A stretch of 64,000 bases of DNA from Marinicellulosiphila megalodicopiae (GCF_045862395.1 NZ_AP023087.1:3162001-3226000); one strand, 5' to 3'; shown: positions 36,695 to 45,162, counted from the first letter of the stretch. Notes: a model not told the origin generated them from the letters alone. Numbers and translations: made by a program.

Positions 36695-36874
36695 GTTGGT
36701 TTCCTGTTTGAGGCAATTCGAAGAAGGATTCTGCGTATTGGGATTTGGAGTTTAACACTTTGTTGGTGATTGAAGTAAAGATGTTCTGGGTAACACCTAA
36801 GGGCAGAGCAGTTTTAGATTTGAATTCACGAATCATTGAAGCATTAATGTTTGCTGGGGACGGCATTAATAAAT

Positions 36875-36896
36875 GACGTGCTGAAGCACGACCTAC
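36875..36896 (-). repeat. GTAG-foot REP-like hairpin 2
   Basis: On the minus strand GTAGGTCGTGCTTCAGCACG: GTAG at the foot, stem CGTGC/GCACG (36877-36881, 36886-36890), loop of four. The TAG of GTAG also serves as the stop codon of the alpha/beta hydrolase gene. Confidence 0.75.
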
Positions 36897-37534
36897 GAAT
36901 TCGTGCTTTTATTTAAAAATGTTTCGATCTTTATTGCAACTTCACTTGCAAAAACATTCGCTAAGTTATGTTCACCCCCAAGGATAATTTCTAATTTTGA
37001 ACCCTTGATTAAAGCGTTTAAACGTTCACCTATAGTAACAGGACTAATCGGATCTTTATCCCCCCATATTAATAGAACTGGAATATCTAGGGACTGTATT
37101 TGTTCGGTTAAGTCCTCATCAAATTCCACAAAATATTTAGCAAAGGTTGGATTTGTTTTTATATACCCTTCGCGCCAGTCTGTAGGTTTAATATCACTTA
37201 CGTTTATACCTGCCGAAGTCACACATAATACAAGATGAGTAATGAGCTTGGGATGTGTTGACAATACTTGCATGGCAGTTTTTACAGCCACCATGCCACC
37301 CATAGATTGTGCAATGAGCACACTGGGTTCGTTAATATTTTTAGATAGTTTCATAACTAAATCATCAACGGTTTCTATTGCAGGATCGGGCGTTACCCCA
37401 GCAATACCCGGCCATTCAATAAAAACGCGCTTAGCTTCAAATTTTATTAAATTTGAAGCAGGCTGCCAAAACGATGCATTACCTGCCGCCCCTGGAAGAA
37501 ATATTAGTTTTGTGGGTTTCATTTTATTTTTCAC
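36893..37534 (-). CDS. Alpha/beta hydrolase
   Basis: 213 aa. The nucleophile elbow is AQSMGGMVAV (Ser at the centre of QSMGG), the acid is in LLIWGDKDPISP and the histidine in LGGEHNLANV, giving a full catalytic triad in order. The N-terminal LIFLPGAAGNASFWQP forms the oxyanion region. The start may be the second Met (MKPTKLIF). It follows the GNAT gene by 8 bp and shares its strand, so they form an operon. Substrate unknown. The stop codon is formed by a REP-like element, so the C-terminus may have been changed by that insertion. Confidence 0.85.
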   Translation of the reverse strand: MKNKMKPTKLIFLPGAAGNASFWQPASNLIKFEAKRVFIEWPGIAGVTPDPAIETVDDLVMKLSKNINEPSVLIAQSMGGMVAVKTAMQVLSTHPKLITHLVLCVTSAGINVSDIKPTDWREGYIKTNPTFAKYFVEFDEDLTEQIQSLDIPVLLIWGDKDPISPVTIGERLNALIKGSKLEIILGGEHNLANVFASEVAIKIETFLNKSTNS

Positions 37535-37542
37535 TATTGTTT

Positions 37543-38019
37543 TTATTGTTTTAATGACTGTCTCATTTTTCGGCCGCCAACTGGAGTTAATCCATTTTTT
37601 TGATAGAAGTCTAAAACGCGTTTAAATTCTGGTAGCGGTGGTGTACACAACTCTATACAGGCCCAGTCATTTTGCAAGCCATGTTTGCGCACTTGCTCTA
37701 CCAGCTTTGCGCCTACGCCTGTAGAGCGATATTCGGGACTCACATAAAATTCTTGAATCAACCCTACTTTACCAGCAGCATATAACGCATGTGTTTGTGC
37801 CAAAGTAACAACAGCAATAGGAGTCGAGTCTTGAAACCCTAATATGGCCGAATAAAAGCCTTGTGTGAGTAAGGATTCGCATTGTGCCTGGGTGTTTTTT
37901 ACATCAATATTAAAATGTTGAGTTTTGGTTATTTCACAAATTTCATCGGTGAGTTTGACTACAAATTCAGCAATGATTTTTGAATCTTCTGTTTTTGCTT
38001 TTCTAAAGTTAATGTTCAT
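37543..38019 (-). CDS. GNAT family N-acetyltransferase
   Basis: 158 aa. The acetyl-CoA-binding motif A is QEFYVSPEYRSTGVGAKLVE (R/Q-x-x-G-x-G/A form), with a preceding beta-strand region and a C-terminal RVLDFYQKNGLTPVGG. The substrate cannot be predicted. It is the first gene of a two-gene unit with the alpha/beta hydrolase. A T-rich tandem repeat lies just upstream. Confidence 0.88.
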   Translation of the reverse strand: MNINFRKAKTEDSKIIAEFVVKLTDEICEITKTQHFNIDVKNTQAQCESLLTQGFYSAILGFQDSTPIAVVTLAQTHALYAAGKVGLIQEFYVSPEYRSTGVGAKLVEQVRKHGLQNDWACIELCTPPLPEFKRVLDFYQKNGLTPVGGRKMRQSLKQ

Positions 38020-38089
38020 GTTTTGCTCACTATATCAAATGATAGACGGGTAAGTGTTTATCTATAGTAATAATTAAATATGTGTTTTC

Positions 38090-38163
38090 TATGTGATTTC
38101 TATGTGATTTTTTATGTGATTTTTTATGTGATTTTTTATGTGATTTTTTATGTGATTTTTATG
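38090..38163. repeat. Short tandem repeat (TATGTGATTTTTT)n
   Basis: About five to six units of a 13-bp sequence, with two shorter units (TATGTGATTTC, TATGTGTTTTC) at the left end. It lies upstream of the GNAT gene, so copy-number change could affect its expression. Confidence 0.85.
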
Positions 38164-38193
38164 CTTGTAGTGTGTGAATTTTAAACTAACGAT

Positions 38194-38545
38194 TCAATAT
38201 ATCATCGTATAGTTTAAATAATAATTCCACACTTTATAACAATAAAAAGCGTAACCCAAACCAACCGTTAAGACTGAAATAATTATCCACAATATGACAT
38301 GGCCGAAATGCCCAAATATATAGCTGTCAAAGACCATCAATCTGGCTTTGACTTAGTCATCAATTACTTCAGGTTGATTAATAATAAATCCTGAAAATGA
38401 GTAAGGCAAAAAGAAAAGCGCAACGCCGAGCGTGACCATCATTAAAATAAACCAAACGATTAGGCGAACCAATATTGTAAAGGTGTTTACTTTTGCTTGA
38501 ATTCTCGTGATTACTGCGAATGAGTATTTAAAATATGATGCCGTA
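38194..38545 (-). pseudogene. Small two-segment membrane protein gene split by a stop codon
   Basis: One minus-strand frame reads VNTFTILVRLIVWFILMMVT, LGVALFFLPYSFSGF, NQPEVIDD, then TAA (38353-38355), then in the same frame VKARLMVFDSYIFGHFGHVI, LWIIISVLTVGLGYAFYCYK and a stop. The two halves each carry a hydrophobic segment, and the second shows the (F)D-x(5)-FG-x(3)-LWxxxSxxTxG pattern of small DUF898-like membrane proteins. No start codon is found for the first half. The 47-codon second half could be translated alone from its Met at 38337. Confidence 0.5.
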
Positions 38546-38554
38546 TTTCAACTT

Positions 38555-38970
38555 AATTCACTGCATTTACAAAATAACCCTCCCCTACTTTTTGAGTCAA
38601 ATCAATTAAAATAGACTGACCATCAAAACCATGGAGATTGCATATTTTACATACACAATCACTTTTGTTATTTCTTCAGGTATTTGAATGCCGTATTTAC
38701 TTCGAGTAAACGGTTGTTCGTTGCCGTGTGGGTGAGCTAAAACTCTTTGGGCCAATTCGTTTTTTGGCTTGGTCAATCACTTCACATGTATGCGCATAAT
38801 GCCTCCAACTTTGATCATTATGTAAAACACTCACATTAAAACACCAGCTTTTTTTCACTTTGCAAAGTAACTACATTCGTTACCTGATTAAAATCCAGAG
38901 ATGCGTTAACTTCACGTTCAGCAGCAATTGCTACTGATGTGATTAGACTTAAAACAAGCAGTGCTTTCAT
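38555..38970 (-). pseudogene. Decayed gene for a small secreted protein
   Basis: An ATG at 38970 starts a convincing signal peptide (MKALLVLSLITSVAIAAERE) followed by LDFNQVTNVVTLQSEKK. The frame then breaks. A second frame continues WCFNVSVLHNDQSWRHYAHT and IDQAKKRIGPKSF, and a third gives YGIQIPEEITKVIVYVKYAI. At least two shifts are needed. I do not recognise the family. Confidence 0.5.
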
Positions 38971-39038
38971 TTTAACCGTTCACTTAAATTAATATTCAAA
39001 CAGTGTGTGATTGTTTTTTAAATTTCAAGTTTTAGACT

Positions 39039-39749
39039 TTAATTTAATTGATCTAAATTTATACAATGACTTTCAATTTGTTTTTTATTTAATGGCCCGC
39101 CGTGTCCTAAATAAAATTTATGACAACCACAATTATTTAAAGCTTTAAGTTGTTGACTCACTAAAGCTGGATTGTCTTCAAAAGGTGGGCGTTTTGGTCT
39201 ATTTTTAAACATGATGCCTCCAATCAATATACCCGATGCGACTAAATCTCCAACAATGGCATGTTGTTTATTTACAATAACTGAAATGGATCCATCAGTA
39301 TGTCCATGTGTAGGAATTACTTGAATATCAAGTTGATCAAATGTGTAAGTTTCGTCATCTTTTAGCAAGATATCAGGCGTAAATGTAGGATATTTTTTGC
39401 TGACGGCTCCTGTTTTAAAAAATAATTTTGCAAAAGTGCTAGTCGGGCAAAATGTCATTTTTTTATTGCCTTGGTAATAATCTAAATCATTCACATGGGC
39501 GATAATTTTCGCTCCACTTAATTGTTTTAATTTAAGAGCGTTTCCTGCATGATCAATATGGGCATGAGTGATCACTATGTATTTTATATCGCTGAATTTA
39601 AGAGTATATTTTTTTAATGTTTGCTCCACTTTTTGTTCGGTATTGGGTAGTCCTGAATCGACTAATATACATCCATCAGAGTATTTAATTAAAAAAGCAT
39701 TCACAATACCAAGCGGTAAAATGGGGATTGTAATTATTTGATAGTTCAT
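39039..39749 (-). CDS. MBL-fold metallo-hydrolase
   Basis: 236 aa with the metallo-beta-lactamase metal motif THAHIDHAGN (HxHxDH), a second His in IPTHGHTDGS, an Asp in AIVGDLVASG, and a final His in FYLGHGGPL. This is a complete two-metal site. Family members include glyoxalase II-like and lactonase enzymes; this one is closest in layout to general MBL hydrolases. It diverges from the HxlR regulator gene with about 130 bp between, and regulation by that protein is likely by analogy. Confidence 0.9.
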   Translation of the reverse strand: MNYQIITIPILPLGIVNAFLIKYSDGCILVDSGLPNTEQKVEQTLKKYTLKFSDIKYIVITHAHIDHAGNALKLKQLSGAKIIAHVNDLDYYQGNKKMTFCPTSTFAKLFFKTGAVSKKYPTFTPDILLKDDETYTFDQLDIQVIPTHGHTDGSISVIVNKQHAIVGDLVASGILIGGIMFKNRPKRPPFEDNPALVSQQLKALNNCGCHKFYLGHGGPLNKKQIESHCINLDQLN

Positions 39750-39880
39750 TTTTTATTCCTGTTTGCTCACTGGAAATTGAATATTACTGAATTTTTTATT
39801 TTGCACAATTAGTTACCTTTTGGTTACCACCTGCAAACAGTGATACAGTATTTATATTTCATTTATCAAAGAATGCGCTT

Positions 39881-40252
39881 ATGAAACAAAATCCGTATTT
39901 GGATTTATCAAAACCCTGTCCCGTTGCTGCCTCGTTAAATTTAATTAATCGAAAGTGGTCGCCGATGTTGATGCATTGTTTGTCACAGTCAACTCAACAA
40001 TTTGGTGAAATTTTAAGAGTGCTGTCCCCAATAAGTAAAAAAGTATTAACCGATGAATTAAAACGACTAGTTGATGCAAAGCTTGTCATGCGTAAGCAAT
40101 GCCACAATACGGTAGTGACCGTTGAGTATTCATTAAGTGATAAAGGCAAAAGTCTATTGCCTATTTTAGAAAGTTTGACTCACTGGGGATTGGATAATAT
40201 TGAGCATAATCAGTTGGATTTAACCTACATTAATAAGCTAAATTCTGGTTGA
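39881..40252 (+). CDS. HxlR family transcriptional regulator
   Basis: 123 aa with the HxlR winged-helix pattern: CPVAASLNLINRKWSPMLMH (Cys near the N-terminus and the KW element), FGEILRVLSPISKKVLTDEL as the recognition region, and VTVEYSLSDKGKSLLPIL as the wing. HxlR proteins sense aldehydes, quinones or oxidants through that cysteine and usually control the adjacent divergent gene, here the MBL hydrolase. Confidence 0.92.
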   Translation: MKQNPYLDLSKPCPVAASLNLINRKWSPMLMHCLSQSTQQFGEILRVLSPISKKVLTDELKRLVDAKLVMRKQCHNTVVTVEYSLSDKGKSLLPILESLTHWGLDNIEHNQLDLTYINKLNSG

Positions 40253-40373
40253 CGAAAAGTGGCTGGCATTAATATGCAACTTAGGTTTACTCACTTTATG
40301 CACTTTTTTTAGTTGAATCTATGCGATAATGCCAAGCATTTACTTCAACTACCTTTAACAAAAGAAATTATCC

Positions 40374-40697
40374 ATGAAACTATATAACACCATTGCAGAA
40401 CGTATTGAAATTTTAGAAGAGAAAGTAGCACTATTAAATGATGAAATCGCCACATTACAAACCGCACCTAGAAATGATCGTGAAAAAATCATTTTTAAAT
40501 TTCTAGAAACGGGAAGTACAGGTAAAACTAAAGATTTTGTAAGGGAAATGGGAATTAAATCTTCCCGCGGTGGGCTATATTCTTCAGGAGATGTATCAAA
40601 ACTGATCAAAGATGGCGCTGATGATATATCACCTAAGTTACTTGAGTTGGCTCGACTGCTAGCAACTGGACACAATAAAAATGGCCCAAGTCGCTAA
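40374..40697 (+). CDS. Uncharacterised 107-aa protein with a coiled-coil start
   Basis: An ATG at 40374 lies a few bases after AAAAGAAATTATCC. Residues 5-32 form a heptad-like coil (IAERIEILEEKVALLNDEIA). The middle (KIIFKFLETGSTGKTKDFVR, then MGIKSSRGGLYSSGDVSKLI) looks like a small helical DNA- or protein-binding module. No membrane or export signal. Not recognised. Confidence 0.55.
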   Translation: MKLYNTIAERIEILEEKVALLNDEIATLQTAPRNDREKIIFKFLETGSTGKTKDFVREMGIKSSRGGLYSSGDVSKLIKDGADDISPKLLELARLLATGHNKNGPSR

Positions 40698-40707
40698 TTG
40701 TTTTAAT

Positions 40708-41325
40708 TTAGAAACTGTAACCGATGCTCGCTTCAACAATAAATGTAAATGTTACGTAGTCAGTTGCATCTCTGATATTTAATTTTGTGTCATCTTTACA
40801 GTCAATTTTGGCATCAATGTACATGGATGTATGCAAACCCGCGCCTAATTTAGTCACAATATTCGATGGGTTTTCACGAAATGAATACCCCGCTAAAAAT
40901 GTGCCTCCGTACCCAAGAAAATTGCCTCGACAATTTTTAGTCTCTGACTTGGTTTTGATCCCTTGAATATCTAGGCCTACCGAACTGTAATAACCGTCTG
41001 TTTTAAATCCTAATGGGGCTTTTTCTAATCTCACCCCCAGTGCATATTCCGTAATGGTGTCGGCATCTACTGTGTCTACAGTATCTAATCGATCAAAACT
41101 GATCATTGGACCAATGGCAACATCATCAGTTACCGCATATAAACCATTAAACATATATTGTTTGCCAAAAATTCCGTTTACGGGATTAAAATTAATTTCA
41201 TAAGGCGCAATCACTTTAGATGCTGCTGGTGTCACTTCTTCAGATACAGCGACTAATTCAGCTGAAGCAAATGGACTGATTGAAAATACAGCAAGACTTG
41301 GCAATAGCCGTGCAAAAACATTCAT
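40708..41325 (-). CDS. Outer-membrane beta-barrel-like protein
   Basis: 205 aa with a signal peptide (MNVFARLLPSLAVFSISPFA, cut near SAE). The mature part alternates hydrophobic and polar residues in about eight strands, and the protein ends FIVEASIGYSF, a typical C-terminal aromatic signal for outer-membrane insertion. Two cysteines (KNCRGN and DCKDD) may pair. I do not recognise a specific family; a small porin- or OmpW-like barrel is inferred. Confidence 0.65.
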   Translation of the reverse strand: MNVFARLLPSLAVFSISPFASAELVAVSEEVTPAASKVIAPYEINFNPVNGIFGKQYMFNGLYAVTDDVAIGPMISFDRLDTVDTVDADTITEYALGVRLEKAPLGFKTDGYYSSVGLDIQGIKTKSETKNCRGNFLGYGGTFLAGYSFRENPSNIVTKLGAGLHTSMYIDAKIDCKDDTKLNIRDATDYVTFTFIVEASIGYSF

Positions 41326-41989
41326 ATTGGCACCGTTTGATGATTTAAAAATAAAGTTGTGTAAAAAAGTGAGTGATTAAAAAAGGGCTATTAAATCAAA
41401 TTTATGACGTTTTGAGGAATATCATTTACTTAAACCTGACAAAACTGCCAATCAGAGCGTGTAATTGTGAACCAGTAGAAACACTTGTTACACAAAATTA
41501 CAGTATTACGGGTGAATGTCCGATTTTTGAACAAATCAACATGATGGAAAATTGCATTTTTTTAATCAGACTTGACTAAAAAGCCCAACCAAAATAGTGA
41601 ACACCCACTTACAACCAATCAACTTAAAATACTCACACTGTAATATTTATACCCAAATTAAAATCAGAACAATGAAGCAACATATTAAGCCCCTTAGCCT
41701 TACATTTTGGATTTGTCTGCTGTACAAAGCACACTCATAGAAAGTGCTTTAGAGAACTGCATAAGTTGGATGTAATAAGCTCGATGTGAAAAGTTGGATT
41801 TAAATTCGAGCAGATTTTGATGTGCATGTTCATTGAGTTCAGTTAAAGTCTTCAATAAAAGTGAAGGGCAGTTGTGGTCATTAGTTATAGCCACGCCCAG
41901 GTGATTTCAAGCAACTGATTGAGAGCAACTGATTGAGTGTCACTAAATACAGATTTAATATTAACAAACAACAAGAAAATGGTGATGAA
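41326..41989. other. Intergenic region
   Basis: About 660 bp in which I find no gene I can support. Short frames exist on both strands (for example 41700-41894, minus) but lack ribosome binding sites and family features. Confidence 0.35.
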
Positions 41990-42172
41990 ATGGAAATACT
42001 TTGGAAACTAATACATTCTGGCGCAGCAGTGATGATACTTGGTGCTGTAACTGCAATAGCCTTTGCTGCACCTACCAAAAATAAAGATAACGAAAAACGC
42101 AATGAACGGATTCAAATTGCTCTGTATCTCGGCAGTATTGTAGTGGCTTTGTATTTTATTTGGTGGAAATAA
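41990..42172 (+). CDS. Small membrane protein, 60 aa
   Basis: The ATG at 41990 is preceded by GGTGATGAA; an upstream in-frame start at 41933 is also open. The protein begins MEILWKLIHSGAAVMILGAV, has a first hydrophobic segment (7-26), a charged loop KNKDNEKRNER and a second segment (about 41-57) ending FIWWK. No family assigned. It stands between non-coding stretches. Confidence 0.5.
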   Translation: MEILWKLIHSGAAVMILGAVTAIAFAAPTKNKDNEKRNERIQIALYLGSIVVALYFIWWK

Positions 42173-42173
42173 T

Positions 42174-42211
42174 GTATCTATTCAGCACAATCCGTAACTG
42201 TTCAGATTGCG
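42174..42211. repeat. Dispersed hairpin repeat, CACAATCCGTAA type (copy 2)
   Basis: GTATCTATTCAGCACAATCC plus GTAACTGTTCAGATTGCG aligns to 15206-15243 with few changes. It directly abuts the stop codon of the small membrane protein gene. Up to 42425 nothing else is seen. Confidence 0.5.
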
Positions 42212-42425
42212 ATAACAATGTGCTCCTGCATTGCGCTAATAAACTAATCCCAGCTTAGACAAACCCCAGCTTAGACATACATAATAATTAAATTCTAACC
42301 AAGTAAAAACTCAATACTGAATATTAATATAATATTTTTTCAAATATATGGGTTTTACTGTAGAACACTAAGTTAGTAATTAGAAAAGTGTATCAATCTT
42401 GTGTGTCTGACTAGTATTTGAACTT

Positions 42426-43238
42426 TTACCTGTTTCCAGCCGAATAATCAGCACCAGGATTGAGGTCGAGAACATCTCGATGCGGTGCAACCAAAGATTC
42501 CTCGAATTGTACTTTCCAGCTTTGCTCATTAACGCCAGCAATAGTATGGCCGTTCTCAAATTCTGGGACTTCATCAAATATGTAATATGCAATGTTGTAT
42601 AACTGAGATGAAACCTCATTGGGATCTAGGTCAACGTAGTGACACTGTATGTCATACAACCCTAGAGCCGCTAAACCGAGAGAGTCCATTAGAAGGCCTT
42701 GCTCCCCGGCATTGAAAAATCTAATATTTACAAAACTTAACAAAGGATTGGAACTAGCCTTTAATTCTTCGGCATCAATAATTAGCTGGGATCGCTTATT
42801 TGCTACTCCAATACAATTAGAGTGTTTCGTAAACACCCTTAGTGCATTTGAAAGAATAAAGTGCCTTTCTTTTGGCTCTAAGCCTGATGCCATTATATCT
42901 GTGAGAAGCACTTTGTATTTTGTGCGACTAACGATTTCAGAGGCATTTGGAGTCTGCCAACTCTGCTGAATTTCTTCTTCCAGCGAATCCTGATCTTTTT
43001 TGGGATCAGCATGTACTAGCATGAGTTGACTAGGAACTTGTTTTTCACCCTCGTAGGTAACCTTATGATCAATAAGAAAAAACATGTTTTGGTCGCCACT
43101 TTCTTTATGGTCAACTGAACCAATACTTGCTTCAAGCTCTGCTACTGCGGCTTTAACATCTATTCTAGGGTGGCTATCAAAAAGTAGCTCCACACCGTAT
43201 GTTCTTGCAAAGCCATCCTCAATAATTGTATCTGCCAT
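42426..43238 (-). CDS. DUF4261 domain protein
   Basis: 270 aa. The DUF4261 pattern is visible: LLFDSHPRIDVKAAVAELEA at the start, YKVLLTDIMASGLEPKERHF in the middle, FVNIRFFNA and LLMDSLGLAALGLYDIQCHY, and a C-terminal ENGHTIAGVNEQSWKVQFEE. The role of the family is unknown; members often sit in toxin-immunity or accessory loci. The start at 43238 follows AAGGAGAATTC. It lies alone in an accessory-looking stretch beside the two small proteins at 43.7-44.7 kb. Confidence 0.8.
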   Translation of the reverse strand: MADTIIEDGFARTYGVELLFDSHPRIDVKAAVAELEASIGSVDHKESGDQNMFFLIDHKVTYEGEKQVPSQLMLVHADPKKDQDSLEEEIQQSWQTPNASEIVSRTKYKVLLTDIMASGLEPKERHFILSNALRVFTKHSNCIGVANKRSQLIIDAEELKASSNPLLSFVNIRFFNAGEQGLLMDSLGLAALGLYDIQCHYVDLDPNEVSSQLYNIAYYIFDEVPEFENGHTIAGVNEQSWKVQFEESLVAPHRDVLDLNPGADYSAGNR

Positions 43239-43676
43239 GAATTCTCCTTAAATTAACGAGGCTGTAGAAAAATTGACTTTCTTCAACACTCATTTTTAAT
43301 TTAATTAATTTCAAACAGTATATTCATTCTCACAAGATATTTGAAACGTTAATTTTAAAACAATATTATATGACACTGAATTAATTATGAATTACCCAAA
43401 AAAAAGGAAACAGTAGGATGAAAGTAAGGGTGAGAGTAAGGATGCCTCTCAAATTTTAAAAATGGCAAAATTGAAAGAAGCCTACTCACAGAAAAGAAAG
43501 TCACTGAAAAAAGTCACAGAAAAGAAAACCACTATAAATGAAGACCGGGGTAGACGCGCATGGATGCACTAATGGCATGACAGCAGGATGCTTTGGAATG
43601 ACCAACAATAGGTTAATTTAAATCAAAGTAGTTGCGGCTACGCGCAACCTATTCTTATTTATTATGCTTTTTTGAA
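43239..43676. other. Intergenic region with two palindromes
   Basis: No gene. It contains a GCGCATGGATGCAC palindrome at about 43556-43569, related to the array downstream of selO, and the GTAG hairpin at 43628-43647. Confidence 0.45.
43628..43647 (+). repeat. GTAG-foot REP-like hairpin 3
   Basis: GTAGTTGCGGCTACGCGCAA: GTAG followed by stem TTGCG/CGCAA (43632-43636, 43643-43647) and a six-base loop. It lies about 30 bp past the 3' end of the gene that ends at 43677. Confidence 0.55.
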
Positions 43677-44111
43677 TTATAATATTCCATTAGAAATAAG
43701 AATTTTTTCAAAAGATATAGCTCGCTGTACATCTTCTATTATTACATCGTACCAGCTAGTGGAATTAAAATTGAATTCTATTGAAAAATCTGAGGTTCCA
43801 GTTCCGATACAGATATATGTTTTGTACCCGAAACATTCGCATTCATTTTTATACTCAATCCAATACTTAATTTCCTCCACATCAAAAGGTGGAGGACACC
43901 AACATTCTGGTTTTTCTTTATGTAATAAGTAGTCTGCCCCTATAGCGTCTAACCCTTCTAACAATAATTTTCCGTCGGCAAAAACCAATTCCCCCAGCAA
44001 TTCGAACCCGTCATTATAATGCCCTCCCCTTGGATATTTAAGACGAAAAATTTTACACTCTTTAAGGGTCTCTCTAAATTCTTGGCTTTGGTAAAGTTCA
44101 AATTGCGACAC
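43677..44111 (-). CDS. Uncharacterised 144-aa protein
   Basis: I choose the GTG at 44111 because AAAAAGGAG precedes it by about 7 bases; a frame from 44165 is open but would start inside the attC-like palindrome. The protein begins VSQFELYQSQEFRETLKECK and is rich in acidic and aromatic residues, with CWCPPPFDVEEIKYWIEYKN and ECECFGYKTYICIG. Size and composition resemble immunity-type proteins, but this is only an impression. It follows the 167-aa gene on the same strand. Confidence 0.5.
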   Translation of the reverse strand: MSQFELYQSQEFRETLKECKIFRLKYPRGGHYNDGFELLGELVFADGKLLLEGLDAIGADYLLHKEKPECWCPPPFDVEEIKYWIEYKNECECFGYKTYICIGTGTSDFSIEFNFNSTSWYDVIIEDVQRAISFEKILISNGIL

Positions 44112-44145
44112 TACTAACTCCTTTTTATTTCTATTTATTAGACCT

Positions 44146-44219
44146 GTATTAGACGCACCAAGCAACGCCTCAAGAACCGGCGCTGCTAGCAGCGTCCGTG
44201 TTGCTTGACTTGTTAGAGG
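44146..44219 (-). repeat. attC-like imperfect palindrome
   Basis: On the minus strand CTCTAACAAGTCAAGCAACA is followed by CGGACGCTGCTAGCAGCGCC, then GGTTCTTGAGGCGTTGCTTG and GTGCGTCTAATA. Nested arms pair: CAAGCAAC with GTTGCTTG, and GGACGCTGC with GCAGCGCC. The left 7-mer CTCTAAC is the exact complement of the GTTAGAG found just before the upstream gene (44681-44687 on the plus strand reads CTCTAAC). This is the arrangement of an integron gene cassette, although the final R' box here is degenerate. Confidence 0.5.
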
Positions 44220-44673
44220 CCCTTTGATTTAAAACTTTAAGACCACATTCATTTGGGTTCTGTTTAAAATAGTCTTGTAATTTATTCATTGAGATTCTTC
44301 TATCGGCCGCCAATAGTATTTTAGTAAGGCCAAATAGATCTTCTTCAAATTCTTGGTTTAAAAGCTTGTCTTTTGGTGTATCTATGTAGTCTCTAACCAA
44401 TAGATTAATCTCTGAGACCGAGTATTTCCAAGGGTTACCATCAGGCCATTTCTCAAAGCTTGGCTCTTTGAAGTCTTTTGGAAAGTTCCAAATTGTTTCT
44501 TGATTCAAATTTACGAAATAGTTGCCTAATGAAAGCATGGAAAGACCTTCTCCCGAGTTACCGTTTTTGGCGTCAATTGATCGATTCACATCAACGCAAT
44601 GTAAATCTAATCTTAGCTCTGGCTCAAACAAAGATTCGATCTCTTTTTTGAGCTTACTCCATCGCTTTGCCAT
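44170..44673 (-). CDS. SF0329-like small protein, possible gene cassette
   Basis: 167 aa, beginning MAKRWSKLKKEIESLFEPEL and containing EYFV-like VNLNQETIWNFPKDF, VRDYIDTPKDKLL and GLTKILLAADRRI. I recall this pattern (YIDTPxxxLLxxxFExDxxGLTxILxAADRRI) from a widespread family of small uncharacterised proteins, possibly the one called SF0329. The last 15 residues (SNKSSNTDAASSAGS) are read from the attC-like palindrome. The ATG follows GTTAGAGGGCACTG, so GAGGG would act as ribosome binding site right behind a GTTAGAG core. These features fit a mobile cassette. Confidence 0.65.
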   Translation of the reverse strand: MAKRWSKLKKEIESLFEPELRLDLHCVDVNRSIDAKNGNSGEGLSMLSLGNYFVNLNQETIWNFPKDFKEPSFEKWPDGNPWKYSVSEINLLVRDYIDTPKDKLLNQEFEEDLFGLTKILLAADRRISMNKLQDYFKQNPNECGLKVLNQRASNKSSNTDAASSAGS

Positions 44674-45022
44674 CAGTGCCCTCTAACATGTTATTAGACG
44701 GAAAAAATCTGTTTTAAACATTTTAAATAAAGTCCATCAGTTGGTTTAAGGCCACACTATAACCAGTTATTTTCTATTTTCAAAATTTTACTGTCTATTT
44801 TTTGAGACTAATACAGAGAATTTGATATGCAGGAATGCATTAATGCAGTGAGTTCAGGACGAACAGAAACTGCCCACTATTTGTCATCGCCCTACTTCAT
44901 TTTACTAGGCGCTGTGTTTTTGCTGGATTTACTATTTTTTTGGCCGAATCTGTATATCCAGTCATTACTCATGATAGGTAAAAAATATGTAATGCCTTAT
45001 TTTTAATGATTTGGATAGTTTT

Positions 45023-45045
45023 TTCCGAATGAATCCGGAACCTAC
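45023..45045 (-). repeat. GTAG-foot REP-like hairpin 4
   Basis: Minus strand GTAGGTTCCGGATTCATTCG followed by GAA: stem TTCCG/CGGAA (45023-45027, 45036-45040). It pairs by sequence with element 5, which keeps the loop GATTCATT but swaps the stem bases. Confidence 0.7.
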
Positions 45046-45115
45046 AGTGAGGTTAATTTCTGCATCGAGGATTACTTGTGGGTGTTATTGTTTTCGTATT
45101 AATTTGGTTAGTTTT

Positions 45116-45138
45116 TTCGTAATGAATCACGAACCTAC
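45116..45138 (-). repeat. GTAG-foot REP-like hairpin 5
   Basis: Minus strand GTAGGTTCGTGATTCATTAC followed by GAA: stem TTCGT/ACGAA (45116-45120, 45129-45133). Compared with element 4 the stem bases change on both sides, keeping the pairing. The same orientation, 93 bp apart, resembles a REP doublet. Confidence 0.75.
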
Positions 45139-45144
45139 AAGCCT

Positions 45145-45162
45145 AAAGTGACACCCACTTTT
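45145..45162. repeat. Dispersed palindrome, AAAGTGACACCCACTTTT copy
   Basis: AAAGTGACACCCACTTTT lies 7 bp from REP-like hairpin 5. It is the same family as 1423-1441 and 57697-57714. Confidence 0.6.

Noticed and set aside
36648..36866. 72-codon frame upstream of the spermidine-synthase-like gene
   Set aside because: It overlaps the well-supported start at 36694, has no ribosome binding site and no family features. It might be the remnant of a gene, but this cannot be supported.
41700..41894. 64-codon minus-strand frame
   Set aside because: No ribosome binding site, no recognisable motif, and it lies in otherwise gene-free DNA.
44827..45006. 59-codon plus-strand frame with one hydrophobic stretch
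   Set aside because: Protein-like in part, but it has no ribosome binding site and no family match that I recognise, so it is not called as a gene.
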